This document shows, piece by piece, positions 23,501 to 35,634 of a stretch of 64,000 nucleotides of DNA. The stretch comes from Sympetrum striolatum (Eukaryota > Arthropoda > Insecta > Odonata > Libellulidae), in NCBI GenBank assembly GCA_947579665.1, contig OX388348.1:4960001-5024000 (forward strand). Direction: 5' to 3'. Below the pieces are notes generated by a model that searched no databases, was not told the DNA's origin, and saw only the letters and a list, made by a program, of their open reading frames with translations. Each line of letters starts with the position of its first letter. The stretch's first letter is position 1. The position numbers were made by a program, and so were the translations under genes.

Positions 23501-26500
23501 CGAAATACGCCCTTTTATTCACAAGTGCATATCTATATACGTTGAAATAACCAGTTGCGCGACTCAACGCCCCCATCTCCTTCATTTTGCTCCAGTTGTA
23601 AAAAAAAACACAACTCGCAAGCGGACCATGGCTCTGTTTAACACTGTGCCTGGGAAGGGCTATTTCGGAGACAGCACAGTTCGCCGTGCTATTTGCAAAC
23701 AGAAAAGGTTAACAGTGTGACACTCGTTTATTAAACAGTAGTAGCGGATAATAATTGTGAGACAATTTACGCTAAGAGCGGCCAACATTTCATGCGCAAT
23801 TGATTTCGTTTTTATTCGAAATTCGCCGTAAAATCTGCGATGATACGCCATTAACTATAATAATTTCCCGTAATTTACAATAATAGATATTATTATTGTC
23901 CTGCATATAATTGATCGGTTGGCTGTGTTGCATATGAGATTATTCGTGTATCAAAGTCAATCGTTTAAGAAATTTATTTTCAACTTTTTTTCCGAATTCA
24001 ATGTGCTACTTGTGTAGTACTGTTGATTGATACGCCAAAGGTTGATCAGCACCGAGCAACGGTTGAGTGGGAAGTTATCAATTTTTTTTCGAGTTTTACC
24101 GAGTAAAATAGAGGTTATTCTTTTTCGCACATCTTCATAATTTCGCGAGGACGGCTGAAGGTCAGATCTTCTGTAGATTTTTGAAATCGTAAGACATTAT
24201 TTGTCCAAAATATCTTTATCCCCTCTCCTTTCTTATTACCTCTCTATTATCCACTCGACCTTCATAATCTTACTTCGATCTTTTATTTTTCTTGTAATTT
24301 TTTAACCTTTCTGCCGCCTTTGTTTGCGTTCATATTTGAAAATGATTACCTTTTGTGACGTGATAATGCAGCATTGTTACGATTCGTCATTATTGTAGTT
24401 TCATTTGATTTAAAAAGTGATCATGATGGAGCTCGCAGAGGTCCCAAATTTACGAATCACTCGATCTAGTTAAAACTCTTTCCACGTTCCTGTTGAGTCT
24501 TACAAATCTCGGCTGTCGTCCAGTTTCCACAGAAACTCGGCTCCGTCAAGCGAATCGTCTGTGGATGGACGATGTTTGGTTTGTATCACGTAAGATCTGC
24601 ATAATATGCTGCCCGTGCAGTTTTCAATCTTCTATCCCTAAAGTGAATTCAACTAATTGATTCCGGGAAAAACATTTTTTCATGTTTCGCAAATGGAATC
24701 TTATGTATAATTTTTATAATGACGTATTGCAGTTATAACTGTTAATAATGATGACATACTGCAAAAAATAAGATTATTTTTCCACGAAAAATAGATGGTT
24801 ATTTAAACTAGGTCGGTATGTATGTATGTATGTTATGGTATGTTGCTTTCATGTCCGGAGTGAAGCGTGTACTCGATGTGGTCGTATGGGAATTTTAGAT
24901 TTAGTTAGAGATCGAAAGAGCTAAGAAAATTAGAAAGAAAGGGCTAAACATGGTCATACTTTTCTCTAGCTATTGTTTTTTTCAGGATAAGTGTTTCTTT
25001 CATAGTAAGTTCTCTCAATGAGGACCTTCATTGTTATCCTTCGTTATTAGCAATGAAAAATAACATTCGTATTTACAATTGGAATAATTAATCGCGGGTG
25101 ATTCTTTTGATGTTTATTTAAATTTTGAGTTATCTTTTGAGTCAGGAACCTCTTCTAAATTTTAGGCAATAGCTAAAGATGGAACTAGAAATCTGCAAAG
25201 GGGGTTTGCAATTTACTACTATTTTATTTTAAATGCCATTTTGTCCTTATAAATCTAGTTTAGATTATTCTCTGTTTAGTGATCGTGGAAGAAAATCATA
25301 ACTTGCTTGCAAAACAAAATCAACAAGGAGACAATCACGCAGCAATATGACGTAATTTTAGTGGTGTAGAAGATAATCGAGAAATAAATTTGAAGATATT
25401 CATGAGACGGAAAAATTTGTTCTAGAAATCATCGGGTATGTCTAAAATCGCGCCTTTAACAAGAAAGCAGAGATTCTGATCACTCGCGTCCTGCGCCCAA
25501 TGTGTTCTCTTTTTAAAACTCATTTTGATAAAAATATTTGTTCTCAGTCTCGCTCATTACGGTAACTGAAAATGAAGTAGAAAATATCCCGTTTTCATTT
25601 CCGTGACCTTCCACATTAAATGCGAAATGCTTCTAATGTTTTCCTGAAAATCGTCATGCGTTTCTCTTTGGCCAAGGTTTGTGTTTAGAGACATGCATCT
25701 TTTCGAATATTTTAGTATATTTGACGAATGAAATTGCGGCTGTTGCATCTTCGTCAAGCATAATGATGGAAGCAAGGCTGCGGTCGCTTATTTTCTTTTT
25801 CTTTTCTTGGATATTTAATTAACTTTTGTTTGCATTGTGTTTTTTAACTATGCGATAAATTTTAGATCGTCCTAGTGACCTTGCACATTATGATTGAATT
25901 TAATTTCCTTTTTTAATATATAAACCGCGATTGTATACATCTGGTCTTCCTAAGCTTCTGGGAGTAAATTTCAAGTTAATAACCGTTTAATATATTTCTT
26001 ACCGGTAGATTGGCTGATTTATACCGATAAAACCGAATGATTTGCTAATTATTACACGTATGAAAGAACAATTTGTCAAACTACGAGATCTAAATTCATT
26101 ACACTATAGTTTTTCATTTAACCCCCCCCCCCCACATTAAGTTTGACGGAAATTTATTAAAAATTTGAATCGTACGTTTAATTCCGTTTGTACTCTTGTT
26201 TATGTTGTTTATTAAAACATGGCATTTTTAATGTAAAAATAAAGGATAAATTTCAAAAATATACTTATAGATGTAAATATTTTCCTAACTACGTCCATAA
26301 TAATTACATATACTATATGCCTTTCGTACCTAATTTACACCCTATGTTTTATAATTATCAATCGCGAATAAATTATTAGTTTTGCATTGTTAACGGATTT
26401 ACAGAGATTACTTACTCGATTTCCATTGAATGTTATACATTTAGTGAAGCTTACCTAACTTTAGGTCATTATAACCTAATTTGTGTCAAATATTTGTTCA

Positions 26501-29500
26501 TTTCCCAAACTCATTCGCTCTTTTCTCCATAAAATTTCTTCGTAGTTTCCCGCGTGTCAACTTATTACTCAGGAAAATCCGATTCATTTAGATAAGCTCC
26601 TGCAAGATCGCATGTTTGTGATATCGTTGTATATCGTGAACCTGGGATGTCAGAAAATTGCTTTCTCTTCATTAGAGTACTATCACAGTATGAACTCGTG
26701 CATAAGCTGTTTTTTCAGCACATTTTTACTGCTGAAAAAGACCTCCTCGGCTAATACTCGAGTGAGGGTCCCACTTACCTGTTCTCCGGTGGAAAATTTC
26801 TGCTGTAGTCGGAAATCGGCTTGTAAATACCTCACTTGCTCAATCAAAAATATTTTTCGATTTTCTCCTACTAACCTACTAAGTTTATTATTATTTATTT
26901 GTATTTTTAAATTTACCAGTATCTGCTGCATTTCTCACCCTAGGCTTATGCTTGAGTCATTCAGCTATTCCAGTTTTTGTGATAATATTAAATGCTTCGT
27001 CTTATATTCCGGTCGGCTTATACTCGAGTTTGTACGGTAATTCCTAATTGGTTAGATTCCCTTTGAATTCTTACGGGAAATTGTATTAGTTCAATTCAGC
27101 AATTGCAAGATATGGAAGGAGCTTGAACGTGCGCAAAATACGAACAAACTCTGGAGAATCCTCCACCGAAATCTGATGAGTGTGTGTTGGACCGTTTCGG
27201 ACATTGGAAAACAGACAGGTCTTCTGTATTAATAAAATAAAAGTTCCACATCTCTCGAATGAAGCCCATCTAATTCAAAGGTAGGTAGCATCTGGGCCAT
27301 CTCCAATTGTGTCAGACGAGAGAAAGGTGAAAGTTTAGAATCGGATGCTGGCTTACCTCTGGAGACGGAGACGTTGGAATTTCCTAAATATATCGTATCA
27401 GATCTACGAACCAACTAGACGAGCAGTTTGCGGTAGATAACTTCGCATTTCCTTGACACAAATTCGCTTTCTTTCCGATCACTTTGCGGGAGAAGCCGGG
27501 GACGAAACAATACCTTTGCTGCTGTTGAGGAATTATCGTTAGGAATTATCATTCATTATCGAAAAAGTTTTTTTAATCAGATCTAAGTTTAATCTGAATT
27601 CAGATTTAAAGTACATAGAATAGAGTCTCATAATGAAAGACTAATTTCACTTCATCAGTAGACCATCTGTCGACGATAAATTCGTCGTAATAGAAAATGG
27701 GGAGGAGTTGCATATACTGAAGGAGCTATGCCATATTTACAGTGAAAATTAAATTCTTACTTATAAATAATATTTCCGGATTCTCTAAAGAAAAGAAGTT
27801 CCAAAGAATTAAAGGATAATCTGTAACAATCTTCGAGCCAGTTTTAAAGTACAAGTCAAGTATCTAATGAAATATTCCTTTTTCAATATTTGAAGTGTTT
27901 GGTTGCATATTCAAAAGAGAAACATGCAAATTAATCATTAGCAAAAGTATATCATGAGCCAAAACTACTGAAAATAGATACACGACTATCACATTAAGAA
28001 GTAGAAATTTAAAAATTACCAAATTTCAGAATTTGAGTTTTTCATGGACATTTGAAAAGTGTGATCAAAAACATTTTCCCTTGCCTCAATCAAAGGTTTA
28101 AGCAAAAGTATAAATTATCTTCAGTTAAACTAGTTACATTTTTCAAACTTATAAATAAATTGATTTTAAAAATAAAAATATCATCGTGCCTAACCATAAA
28201 ACCTAATTTTATTGAAATTAAGTCGTAGTGGAAGAGTATTTCGATATATATAATAAAAAATAGGTATTGACAAGTATACCTCAGTATAAATTATAAATAT
28301 TTTTGTATTTACGATTCTCTCTTAATTGGGAGTAAAATTTTGCATATCATCTTTAATGTGACATCTTTTGTTTATCATATGCTGATATAAAAGCAATTTG
28401 TTTTAGTTGTAAATTAACGTAATTCTATTGATGCTGTTTTACATTGTTTAAAGCAAGTTTTGTCTATTAAACCCATTTTTAATCTTTATATTTATTTCAG
28501 CGAGGCTACTGGTTCCTACATTGGTGTGCTTAGGAGTGGTGAGTTCTTGGATATTATCACGTCAAAGCAAAAGTGCATCTTTGACATGTTATTTACCTTC
28601 ACTAATTTTGATTTTCAGCTTTTGATGTGCTCAGATTTAATCAGTGGTATGAGCGATGGCATGATGAGAAAGTCAATTGTTTTTGACAAGGCCACACCAG
28701 ATGTCTTTTATTGCCCACAACAGAAGCCAACGAGGCTGGGAAGCGGAAAAGGAAAAGGGGGACAAGGAATGATCGTTAAGGTGATTTGTGATATTCTCAA
28801 TAACATTTCATCGTACTTAAATAATTCGCTCTTTCCTATGTTAATATTCTTAGATGTCCAGATCATCTTATTCTTTAATATCTTCGTTACTAAAGATCAG
28901 TTGTCACAACTCTGCAAGAGGTTATCTGCTTTTATTGTCTTATATACTTGAACTTAATTTTATATATGGATCTTCAGATTTTAGCCTTTCTTTCAAATTC
29001 CCAAGGAAAAACGGTCTTGAATATTGTCTGACGGGATCTTCCTTTATCCGGGGAAGCTGCTACAAAGCTACGCGGCCAGGACATTCAGACAAGCCGTGTT
29101 ACCTTACCTTTTTCCATTTCTTTCAAATTCAGTGGACAGCTGTGATTTTGGATTCATATCAATTTTAAGTCACATAGTGCAGATATACTTTCTAAATATT
29201 ATTATTTACTGTCGCAATTACAATTATAAACATGCACAGCACTCCTTTTATTTTACAAAATTTTATTTTGCATTGATATTACTGGTTAACATCATTAGTA
29301 GCATATTATAGCATTGTTTAGTAATGATATACAGTTGATATGTGTAGTATAGTAGTAGAATATTTGTATGAAATTAATTTAATTCTAAATTTTATCAGAA
29401 TTAATTCAGATGCTAGATGAAATGCCCACGTAATTAAACTCCTGAATTATTAATCTTTCTTTTTCCTATTTACAGTTGCTATTGAGATTGATCTATCTAT

Positions 29501-32500
29501 TATTGAGAATTACATTTACTTGTCTTTTGATACAGTATAAGTCCGTTATAACGAGAGCAGACAAGAACAGGAAAAGTACTCGTTCTAAGGCGTACTCGTT
29601 ATAAGGCGTACTCGTTATAGCCGATTTCTATCACAAAATGTCCGTCCTCTTGAATCTCAGAACAGTGCAGAATGGAACTATAGGGTTTTTAATCCTTACG
29701 CTAATGCTTCAGATTGCGTAAAAAAGCACGTTCGTTTAAAAAAATACCGTATTTACTCGAAAATAACGCGTAACCTTTTGTGTCTATTTTTTTCGTCTCA
29801 AAAATCGGGGTGCGCGTTAGAATCGACGGCACAGTATGTTCAGTACTATTCATTGTCATGTCCCGTAGCGCGGGGCCGTCCGCTTCATCGGCTAATCCTA
29901 GTTTCATATAACACGTCAAACGATCCACCAATCCGCTATCGACTGTACTCATGCGTTTATACTGTATCGATGTTTGCATTATATACGAATCTGTAGGCCG
30001 ATGTCAATGTCCGACGCTCGAATTTCGGGATGCCCATTACTTACGATCTTTATTTTCGAGTTAACTCATTATTTTATTGATTCATGCATCATAACGAAAC
30101 TGCGTCCTCTAATATAGAATGTGGAAAATGTTTGCTCAGTAATCGTCGAAAAATAATGGTGTGTTATTAGATAATCTTAATTCATATCAAATTGCTTTCT
30201 CCAGATATCTTCCATTCACATCCCTCATGAGCATTGACTGAGTCGCGAGGGAGACTGCTTTTATCTCCTATATTCCCACTGATCCTGGATCAGACGATTT
30301 GTTGCCAAGTTTCGTTTTAAAACAAATCCCACGGGTGGATGCAAATATGATGGGAACTCAAAAATTCCGGCGCTGACTAGAGGGGTCGTCACAAAAAAAT
30401 ACAAGAGACGAGGTGATAATATGTGCGGTGGGATAAAGGGGAGAGTGAAACTCGTAAAAAGTTTCTAATCAAAGCTCTCTGAAGCATCTCTGCCGAGGAA
30501 GGGTGAGACGACTCGTGGAAAATAAATGTATGAATTAGGTGACGATAGTATTTAAATTTAGTATTTTTCTGCCTTTTAAAGAGATAATGTCCCTCAGATT
30601 ACCTTTGGTTGGTCGGACTTCGTCCCTCACGTCATTTGACGATTCCGAGATATGCCTCCCGCAAGACAAGATTGGCACTCGTTATAACGATACTACAGAA
30701 ATGACCACTCGTTATAATGTAACTTTCTATCCTTTCTGCAGTGGGACGGACAACGGCCTAAAAATCACTCGCTATTACGCAACTCTCGTTATATGCCGTA
30801 CTCTTCATAGCGGACTTCTACTGTATTTATCATTGAGTAACACATCTAAACAATTACTTTCAACTCATTCAAGCAACATTATTGTGATCTTACCAGCTAT
30901 AGTTCCCAATCTTATTCTTTATTTTCTACTGCTCTCTCTCTAATCATAGATCTTCATATTCATTCTGCTTTCATTTGCCCTTTTTATTTTCAAACCAATT
31001 TAAAACTCATCTTTCACAATATCTTCTTTTCAAGTTATGTTTTTTCTCAGTTCCGCAATAATGAATTGTATTTTCACCTCTAGATATTTCCTAAAGATTC
31101 CTTTAGATGTTTCCTAAATTTGATGTGTTTTACTTGAAAAATTTGTTATGGAAGTTCCTCTTTTATCTTTGAATAACTTTTCAATGAACCAATCATCTCT
31201 TAAACATGCTTTAGAGTAGGATAACTGTTCTTTCTATAGTTTCTAATAATTGTGGAATTTTCTAGTACTTCAATGTAAACGATTGATGGGATCGTTGGGA
31301 TTGAATGGAATTGTTCTAGATAAAGAGGGAAATATGACATAGCATATAAAGCGATGTATCAAGGAAAATTTCCAAAGAAACAAATCAGACTTGATAAAAA
31401 CTTGTTGGGAATATTTAAGAGTTAAGTTTTTGATTGTATGCTGTCAGTCATGTGTGTTCTCTTGATGTATATATAGCAATCTTAGAAAGAATAAAATTTC
31501 AGAGCATTCTTAATTTATCAATCAGTAAAATCATAAAGTATCTGTACTCTATTATTAGTTAACCTATGATTATAATGTATATCATTCACAGACCATTATA
31601 TAAATTAGAATTATTATGAAATCATTAACTCTCTTGCACCTACAAAGACCTTATCTCTATAATATCTTTTAGGCAAGACCCCTGACTAAGCTCTGTGAAT
31701 TTGAGGGTAAACTGCCGTTGCCTGCAGATTACAAGAGTGATTGCTACAAGGATATCGATGAGACGGAATTTGCATGCAAGGAAAAGAAGAGGATCATGGT
31801 AAGATGAATGTCACAAGTATTTCTAATATCATGATGTATGACTGCAAAATGCTATAATGTATAGCTTCAGCCTTCTTTTCCTGATTCATTGGTATTCATA
31901 AAAATATACATATCATTCCTCGTCTACAAAACTATATTAAACAGACTACTAGTTTTAATTAAATGTTTTGTTATCAGCCCAAAGAAATCTTTTAGATGCA
32001 TCTCCATTTTAGAAGTGTGGAAGAAAGAAGAAACCTTAATTAACCTCGGTTACCTAGAGTATATTACAGAATTTTTCTCTGGTATCAGTTTATTTTAAGT
32101 GTGAGAAATTAAAGAGGGATACTTGTTAGTTGAGGTGAATCAATCAAAGCTGAATAACTTCCATCACTTCGTAGATGAACAATTTATTGTTACACAGTTA
32201 CAGTTTGTAGAGGAAAGGCTATGAATTCTAATGAGTGATTATTTTAGGTTGCGCAAAGTCAAACTGTGATGAAATCACTGTTATGATGGAATTGGTGGCG
32301 CATTAGATGATTGTGGACATCATAAGACTTTCAATACATTTTAAAAAGGTAAATGATAATGATTGCCAAACTTGGATATCATTAGAGACATCAAGTGTGT
32401 TTTCTAAATTGGAAATATTATGGGGTCCTTACCCTTAGAGTGCCTTTAATTTAATCTAGAAATTGTATTTAAATTATTCATTATCTTAATTATTATGCTA

Positions 32501-34945
32501 TACTAATTGTTCGTAAAACTTGTAAACTTGAATGGATCTATAGTAGATTTAATCTCTTCCTTATCACGACATTCTCAACTGTAAATAAACATTTGTTGCA
32601 AAATGAGGCCCAAATACTAAATTAATGCCAAAAATACTAATTGTTAACCATTCAAACATTTGAAAATTAGGATTTCCTGAAAATTCAGACAATACAAATT
32701 GGTATTGTCCTTATCGCACTAGCTCAAAATTGAATATCTTCTAATTAGGAATGTTCAATCATAAATCATAACTTTCATATTGCTCATATAATATTTTTTT
32801 AGAAACAAATAAAAGTTGTAATTAATAATGCAATAATTGGTTTGGCATTGCCTTTGGCATTGCCTTTGGCTTAGAAAGCAGCAACTTAAGTTTGTCTTTT
32901 TGTGAATGTACGACAATAAGTTCAGTAACTAACTATGGACATAATGAAAAAGGGTGAGGGTATGTTTAAAGGACAAATGTTACAATAACATGAAAATATA
33001 ATGCAATCCATTAATTAAGTATTCATGTTAGGTTGAAATAACATTTACTAAATGAACATTTAGACTCATGTACTAAGTTTTTGAATGTTATTATTTTTAA
33101 AGTTCTGGAATGCCAGTTATATAATTATACAGTAATTGCAATACTGGGATCCTGGTTGATTTTTGTGCAATATTCATATTTTAGTATTCTCCAAAAATGT
33201 TCGTGTTAAGATATTGTTTAAAATTTTTCTCCAAATATAAGCTCTACAACATTGAATCTATCTTTTAGTTTATGCATTTTAAAAGAAATAATGCATTTTT
33301 CTGTGTGAGGAAGTCAGAATTCTTATTCCTAATGTTCAAAAATATCAATTTTTGGAAAATTTAAGTTAGAGAAAATTCCTATTTTTTATATGCATATTTA
33401 AAAAGGCTTGAATTCAACACTTTTATATGACTTCCCACCAATATGGAGGCAATGTAGGGTTCAACATCAATCTAAGTTTGCTAAAAGCCTTTTAGTTTGA
33501 AAAATTAAATTATTGGCAATCAATTCTTTTTGGAACTTTCTTCACCCACATCATTGCAATTCTTTAAATTATTGATTACATTATTGTATTTATTGCTTTA
33601 ATTCATGAAAAATACTTGCTTTATTTTTCAACTTATAAAATTTATTAATCTTTCTCACACCTTATTAACTCAATACCTAGTGTAAACTATCAAATTGTAT
33701 GTTCAATTAAAGTTGTTCTTTTACTTCTGAACTGAAGGCTTTGAAGTTCTGTGATACCACTGTTGGTATTCAAATTTAGTTTCAATATTACAATTTAAAA
33801 ATACAGTAGAACCCCGTTTTTACGATTCAGTTTTCAACCAGTCTTGATGAGGATTTTCCAATGAAATTCCTATATGTGTCTTTAAAACAGTTAGGTAAAC
33901 ATTGTCTGAAACCTATTTTGTATTTCTTAGACTATAGCACTCAGAATAATTCACATACCAAAATAATTTTACCATTCATCCAATGCATGTTTTACAGTAG
34001 TTATGGTTGAAAAATCAAGAAGGGTATGTGATTAAGTATAAAGATAGTAAAATAACTCTCTCTGTAATAATTAAAATGGTGCATCAAGATTTTGAGTCAA
34101 GATTGAGGAGAATGGCTGAATGGATTTCTGAGGGTTACTGCTTGTATGATAATTAATATATCAATTGTATTGATGAAATGTAGGTAAATATTATTTGCCT
34201 TAATTATTTCATACTATTGTATAAAGCAAAAATCCTACATATGACCTGGATGCTGCATTCAATGTGAACGCTGATGATTTATAAAGTGAATGTATAAACT
34301 TTAACTAAAAAAGTATACAACAGTGATCATGAATCCATATAATGTTTCATATATTAATGTTATTGATGAAATTATTTTTATACCTACTCCCCACATCCGA
34401 AAATAGATTTAAGAAATATATGCAGTCCTCAAAGAAGCCATTGGATTTGACTGGCTTCATGTCAGATTTCAAGTGATATTTATCAGACAAAATTTAAAAT
34501 CTTCAAATCTTCACAAATCTGAAATAATGATTGTATGTAAATTTAGCTGCTTTTATTTATCAAGTAGTTTTATTAGATAGGCCTCTGCTGTATTTAAAAA
34601 TAAAAATTTGAGCTTCATAAACTCTCGTTTACCAAAGTATACTTTGATATTAGATGGAAAGATATTTCAATGGAGGTGATGCATTGGTGAAGGAAAATCT
34701 TTTGGAGAAGGTAAACCATGGTCGTTAATGTGGTTGTGGCTGTTTTGTGGTTTGAATGAGTGAAAAATAAAGATTTGTTGGATAAACTGATGTTTGATCT
34801 TCATGAGAACCAAACTTGCATATTGCTAATTTCATTGGGGAGCTTTGATGCCAGTGTTTGTTGTGTTTCATTGCAGAAGAGGCTGATTAAACCAGATGAT
34901 CCTGTGGATGCTGATTCAGCCACAGAAATGCTTGCACAGGAATGA
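20575..34945 (+). CDS. Predicted secreted 151-residue protein, six exons (family not recognised)
   Basis: The coding exons are 20575-20578, 28501-28538, 28619-28780, 31673-31798, 34654-34710 and 34877-34945. Every junction has GT/AG ends and the reading frame stays open throughout. Residues 3-18 are strongly hydrophobic (RLLVPTLVCLGVLLMC), so a signal peptide is predicted, with cleavage plausible near residue 24. The mature part has four cysteines (about residues 46, 76, 92 and 103), which could form two disulfides. It also has a Gly/Lys-rich basic stretch (about 55-64) and an acidic-basic mixed C-terminus ending in MLAQE. No transmembrane segment is seen after the signal. I recognise no family, so no function is assigned. 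The start could instead be ATG 28649 in exon 3, but that would discard the signal peptide that the upstream exons encode in frame. The four-base coding part of exon 1 is the weakest link. Confidence 0.62.
24816..24840 (+). repeat. (TATG)n microsatellite
   Basis: A short tetranucleotide TATG run lies in intron 1 of the secreted-protein gene. Confidence 0.75.
26122..26133 (+). repeat. Poly-C run
   Basis: Twelve consecutive C residues occur in otherwise AT-rich intronic DNA. The run length may be a sequencing uncertainty. Confidence 0.8.
26990..27040 (+). mobile_element. Single transposon end
   Basis: GGTCGGCTTATACTCGAGTTTGTACGGTAA reads in complement as TTACCGTACAAACTCGAGTATAAG, the style of the ACCGTA...TAAG MITE ends elsewhere in the window. 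A related CTAATACTCGAG sits at about 26750, but no matching left terminus was found. Confidence 0.35.
28501..28538 (+). CDS. Exon 2, secreted-protein gene
   Basis: This 38-nt exon lies between a good acceptor (TTTATTTCAG) and the donor GTGAGT at 28539. It enters with one base carried over from exon 1 and encodes most of the signal-peptide hydrophobic core (RLLVPTLVCLGV). The exon leaves in phase 0. A second frame (EATGSYIGVLRSG) is also open in this exon but hits a stop in exon 3. Confidence 0.55.
28619..28780 (+). CDS. Exon 3, secreted-protein gene
   Basis: This 162-nt exon follows an 80-nt intron with acceptor GATTTTCAG. It encodes 54 codons in phase 0: the end of the signal peptide, a Met-rich short stretch, the first mature cysteine (VFYCPQQK) and the basic Gly/Lys run. 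The donor is AAG|GTGATT at 28781. GC content is clearly above the flanking intron. Confidence 0.65.
29533..30823 (+). mobile_element. Pogo/Tigger-like DNA transposon remnant, TA-flanked
   Basis: The left end CAGTATAAGTCCGTTATAACG and the complement of the right end (CAGTAGAAGTCCGCTATGAAG) are inverted repeats, flanked by TA at 29531-29532 and 30824-30825. CTCGTTATAA(GG/C) is repeated in both subterminal regions. CAG...CTG ends with TA duplication are typical of pogo-group elements. No transposase was recognised; another element is inserted inside. Confidence 0.6.
29745..30000 (+). mobile_element. Element with ACCGTATTTACTCGAAAATAACGCG head, nested in the pogo-like element
   Basis: The head ACCGTATTTACTCGAAAATA, then CAAAAATCGGGGTGCGCGTTAGAATCGA, is shared with the element at 55609. 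It lies inside the TA-flanked element and is therefore younger. Its right end is uncertain. Confidence 0.5.
31673..31798 (+). CDS. Exon 4, secreted-protein gene
   Basis: This 126-nt exon (42 codons, phase 0 in and out) lies between acceptor TATCTTTTAG and donor ATG|GTAAGA. It carries three cysteines (KLCEFEG, SDCYKD, FACKEKK) and the proline-containing LPLPADY. The clean boundaries, raised GC and balanced composition make it one of the most convincing exons here. Confidence 0.7.
31799..34653 (+). other. Intron 4 of the secreted-protein gene
   Basis: This intron of about 2.85 kb is very AT-rich with almost no CG dinucleotides. Near 33805 there is one transposon-end-like motif (CAGTAGAACCCCGTTTTTACG), of the kind seen at pogo/Tigger termini, but I found no partner end. 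Near 32850 the phrase TTTGGCATTGCC is tandemly repeated. No exon is seen. Confidence 0.4.
34654..34710 (+). CDS. Exon 5, secreted-protein gene (possibly skippable)
   Basis: This 57-nt exon (19 codons, phase 0) follows acceptor TTGATATTAG and ends at donor AAG|GTAAAC. The peptide begins MERYFNGGDALVKE. Its acceptor has a weaker pyrimidine tract than its neighbours. Exon 4 joins exon 6 in frame without it, so a shorter isoform is possible. Confidence 0.55.
34877..34945 (+). CDS. Terminal coding exon 6, secreted-protein gene
   Basis: After acceptor TTTCATTGCAG, 22 codons in phase 0 run to a TGA. The peptide is KRLIKPDDPVDADSATEMLA followed by QE. The exon is acidic and has a strong codon-like composition compared with the AT-rich DNA around it. 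An AATAAA follows at 35144, consistent with a 3' UTR of roughly 200 nt. Confidence 0.65.
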   Translation, partial: KRLIKPDDPVDADSATEMLAQE

Positions 34946-35143
34946 ATGAATTTGCACTTGTTACCTGTGTGGCAATTGGAGTAAAAGGGATTCAACTAAC
35001 TGCCCTAGTTCCATTACCTTTCACACATGACATCGATACTCCATGAATATATATTTTAGTGTAGTTTCATTTATTGAAAAGGTGCTACCATTTGTCTTCA
35101 CAGTTTGTCCAAGTCCATTTTAAGGGATTTGATGTTTTAACTT

Positions 35144-35149
35144 AATAAA
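35144..35149 (+). terminator. Polyadenylation signal AATAAA of the secreted-protein gene
   Basis: A canonical AATAAA lies about 200 nt after the stop codon in exon 6. It is followed within 30-60 nt by T-rich sequence. Cleavage is expected about 15-30 nt downstream. Confidence 0.45.
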
Positions 35150-35593
35150 CAAACTCCAATTTATATATATTTATTGATGTAATAACATAAAATTTGTTGG
35201 CTCAATACAATTGTGTGTATGGAGATAATAGAATGGCTTTTATTAAAGGTGTGTGCAACCCGTAACATTACTCTTGTTTTTTTACTAACCATGCTTCTCT
35301 AGCTAATTTACTAACATCTTGGGAGCTTTGACTGTTTAATATATGATTTCAGACCTCAATAGTGTATTATTCTATTGCATTCTTGAATGCTAACTTTAGA
35401 TGCTTAGTCTGTTGAGACAGTCTTTTTGCTCCTGTTTACTCAACCTCAACTCTTTCCTCTCATTTTGCTTTCTTTCAGCAACAAATATCAATTTAGTTTC
35501 ATTCATGCTGAGTAATGATAATACTGCTGTCTTCTGTATGTCTTTTCAAACATCTTTACTACCTTTACTGTGCTACCTTCTCTTCCACAGATG

Positions 35594-35634
35594 AGGCTTC
35601 ATCCACCTGGCAGTGAGAATATTTAAATAAATGG
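35594..35634 (+). other. Possible alternative terminal exon of the secreted-protein gene
   Basis: After a very good acceptor (CTACCTTCTCTTCCACAG) the phase-0 frame reads MRLHPPGSENI then stop. AATAAA overlaps shortly after (about 35628). It would replace exon 6 in frame. Nothing beyond the signals supports it. Confidence 0.2.

Larger units (their letters stand above)
20579..28500 (+). other. First intron of the secreted-protein gene (about 7.9 kb)
   Basis: The intron is bounded by the donor GTGAGT at 20579 and a pyrimidine-rich acceptor TTTATTTCAG ending at 28500. Inside I see AT-rich sequence, a TATG microsatellite (24.8 kb), a poly-C run (26.12 kb) and a transposon end at about 27.02 kb. 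There is no convincing exon or RNA gene. The open frames in 21-23 kb show no recognisable motif. Confidence 0.4.

Noticed and set aside
30539..30943. 134-codon plus-strand frame
   Set aside because: It lies in the right part of the pogo-like element and consists largely of its CTCGTTATAA-type subterminal repeats; no transposase motif.
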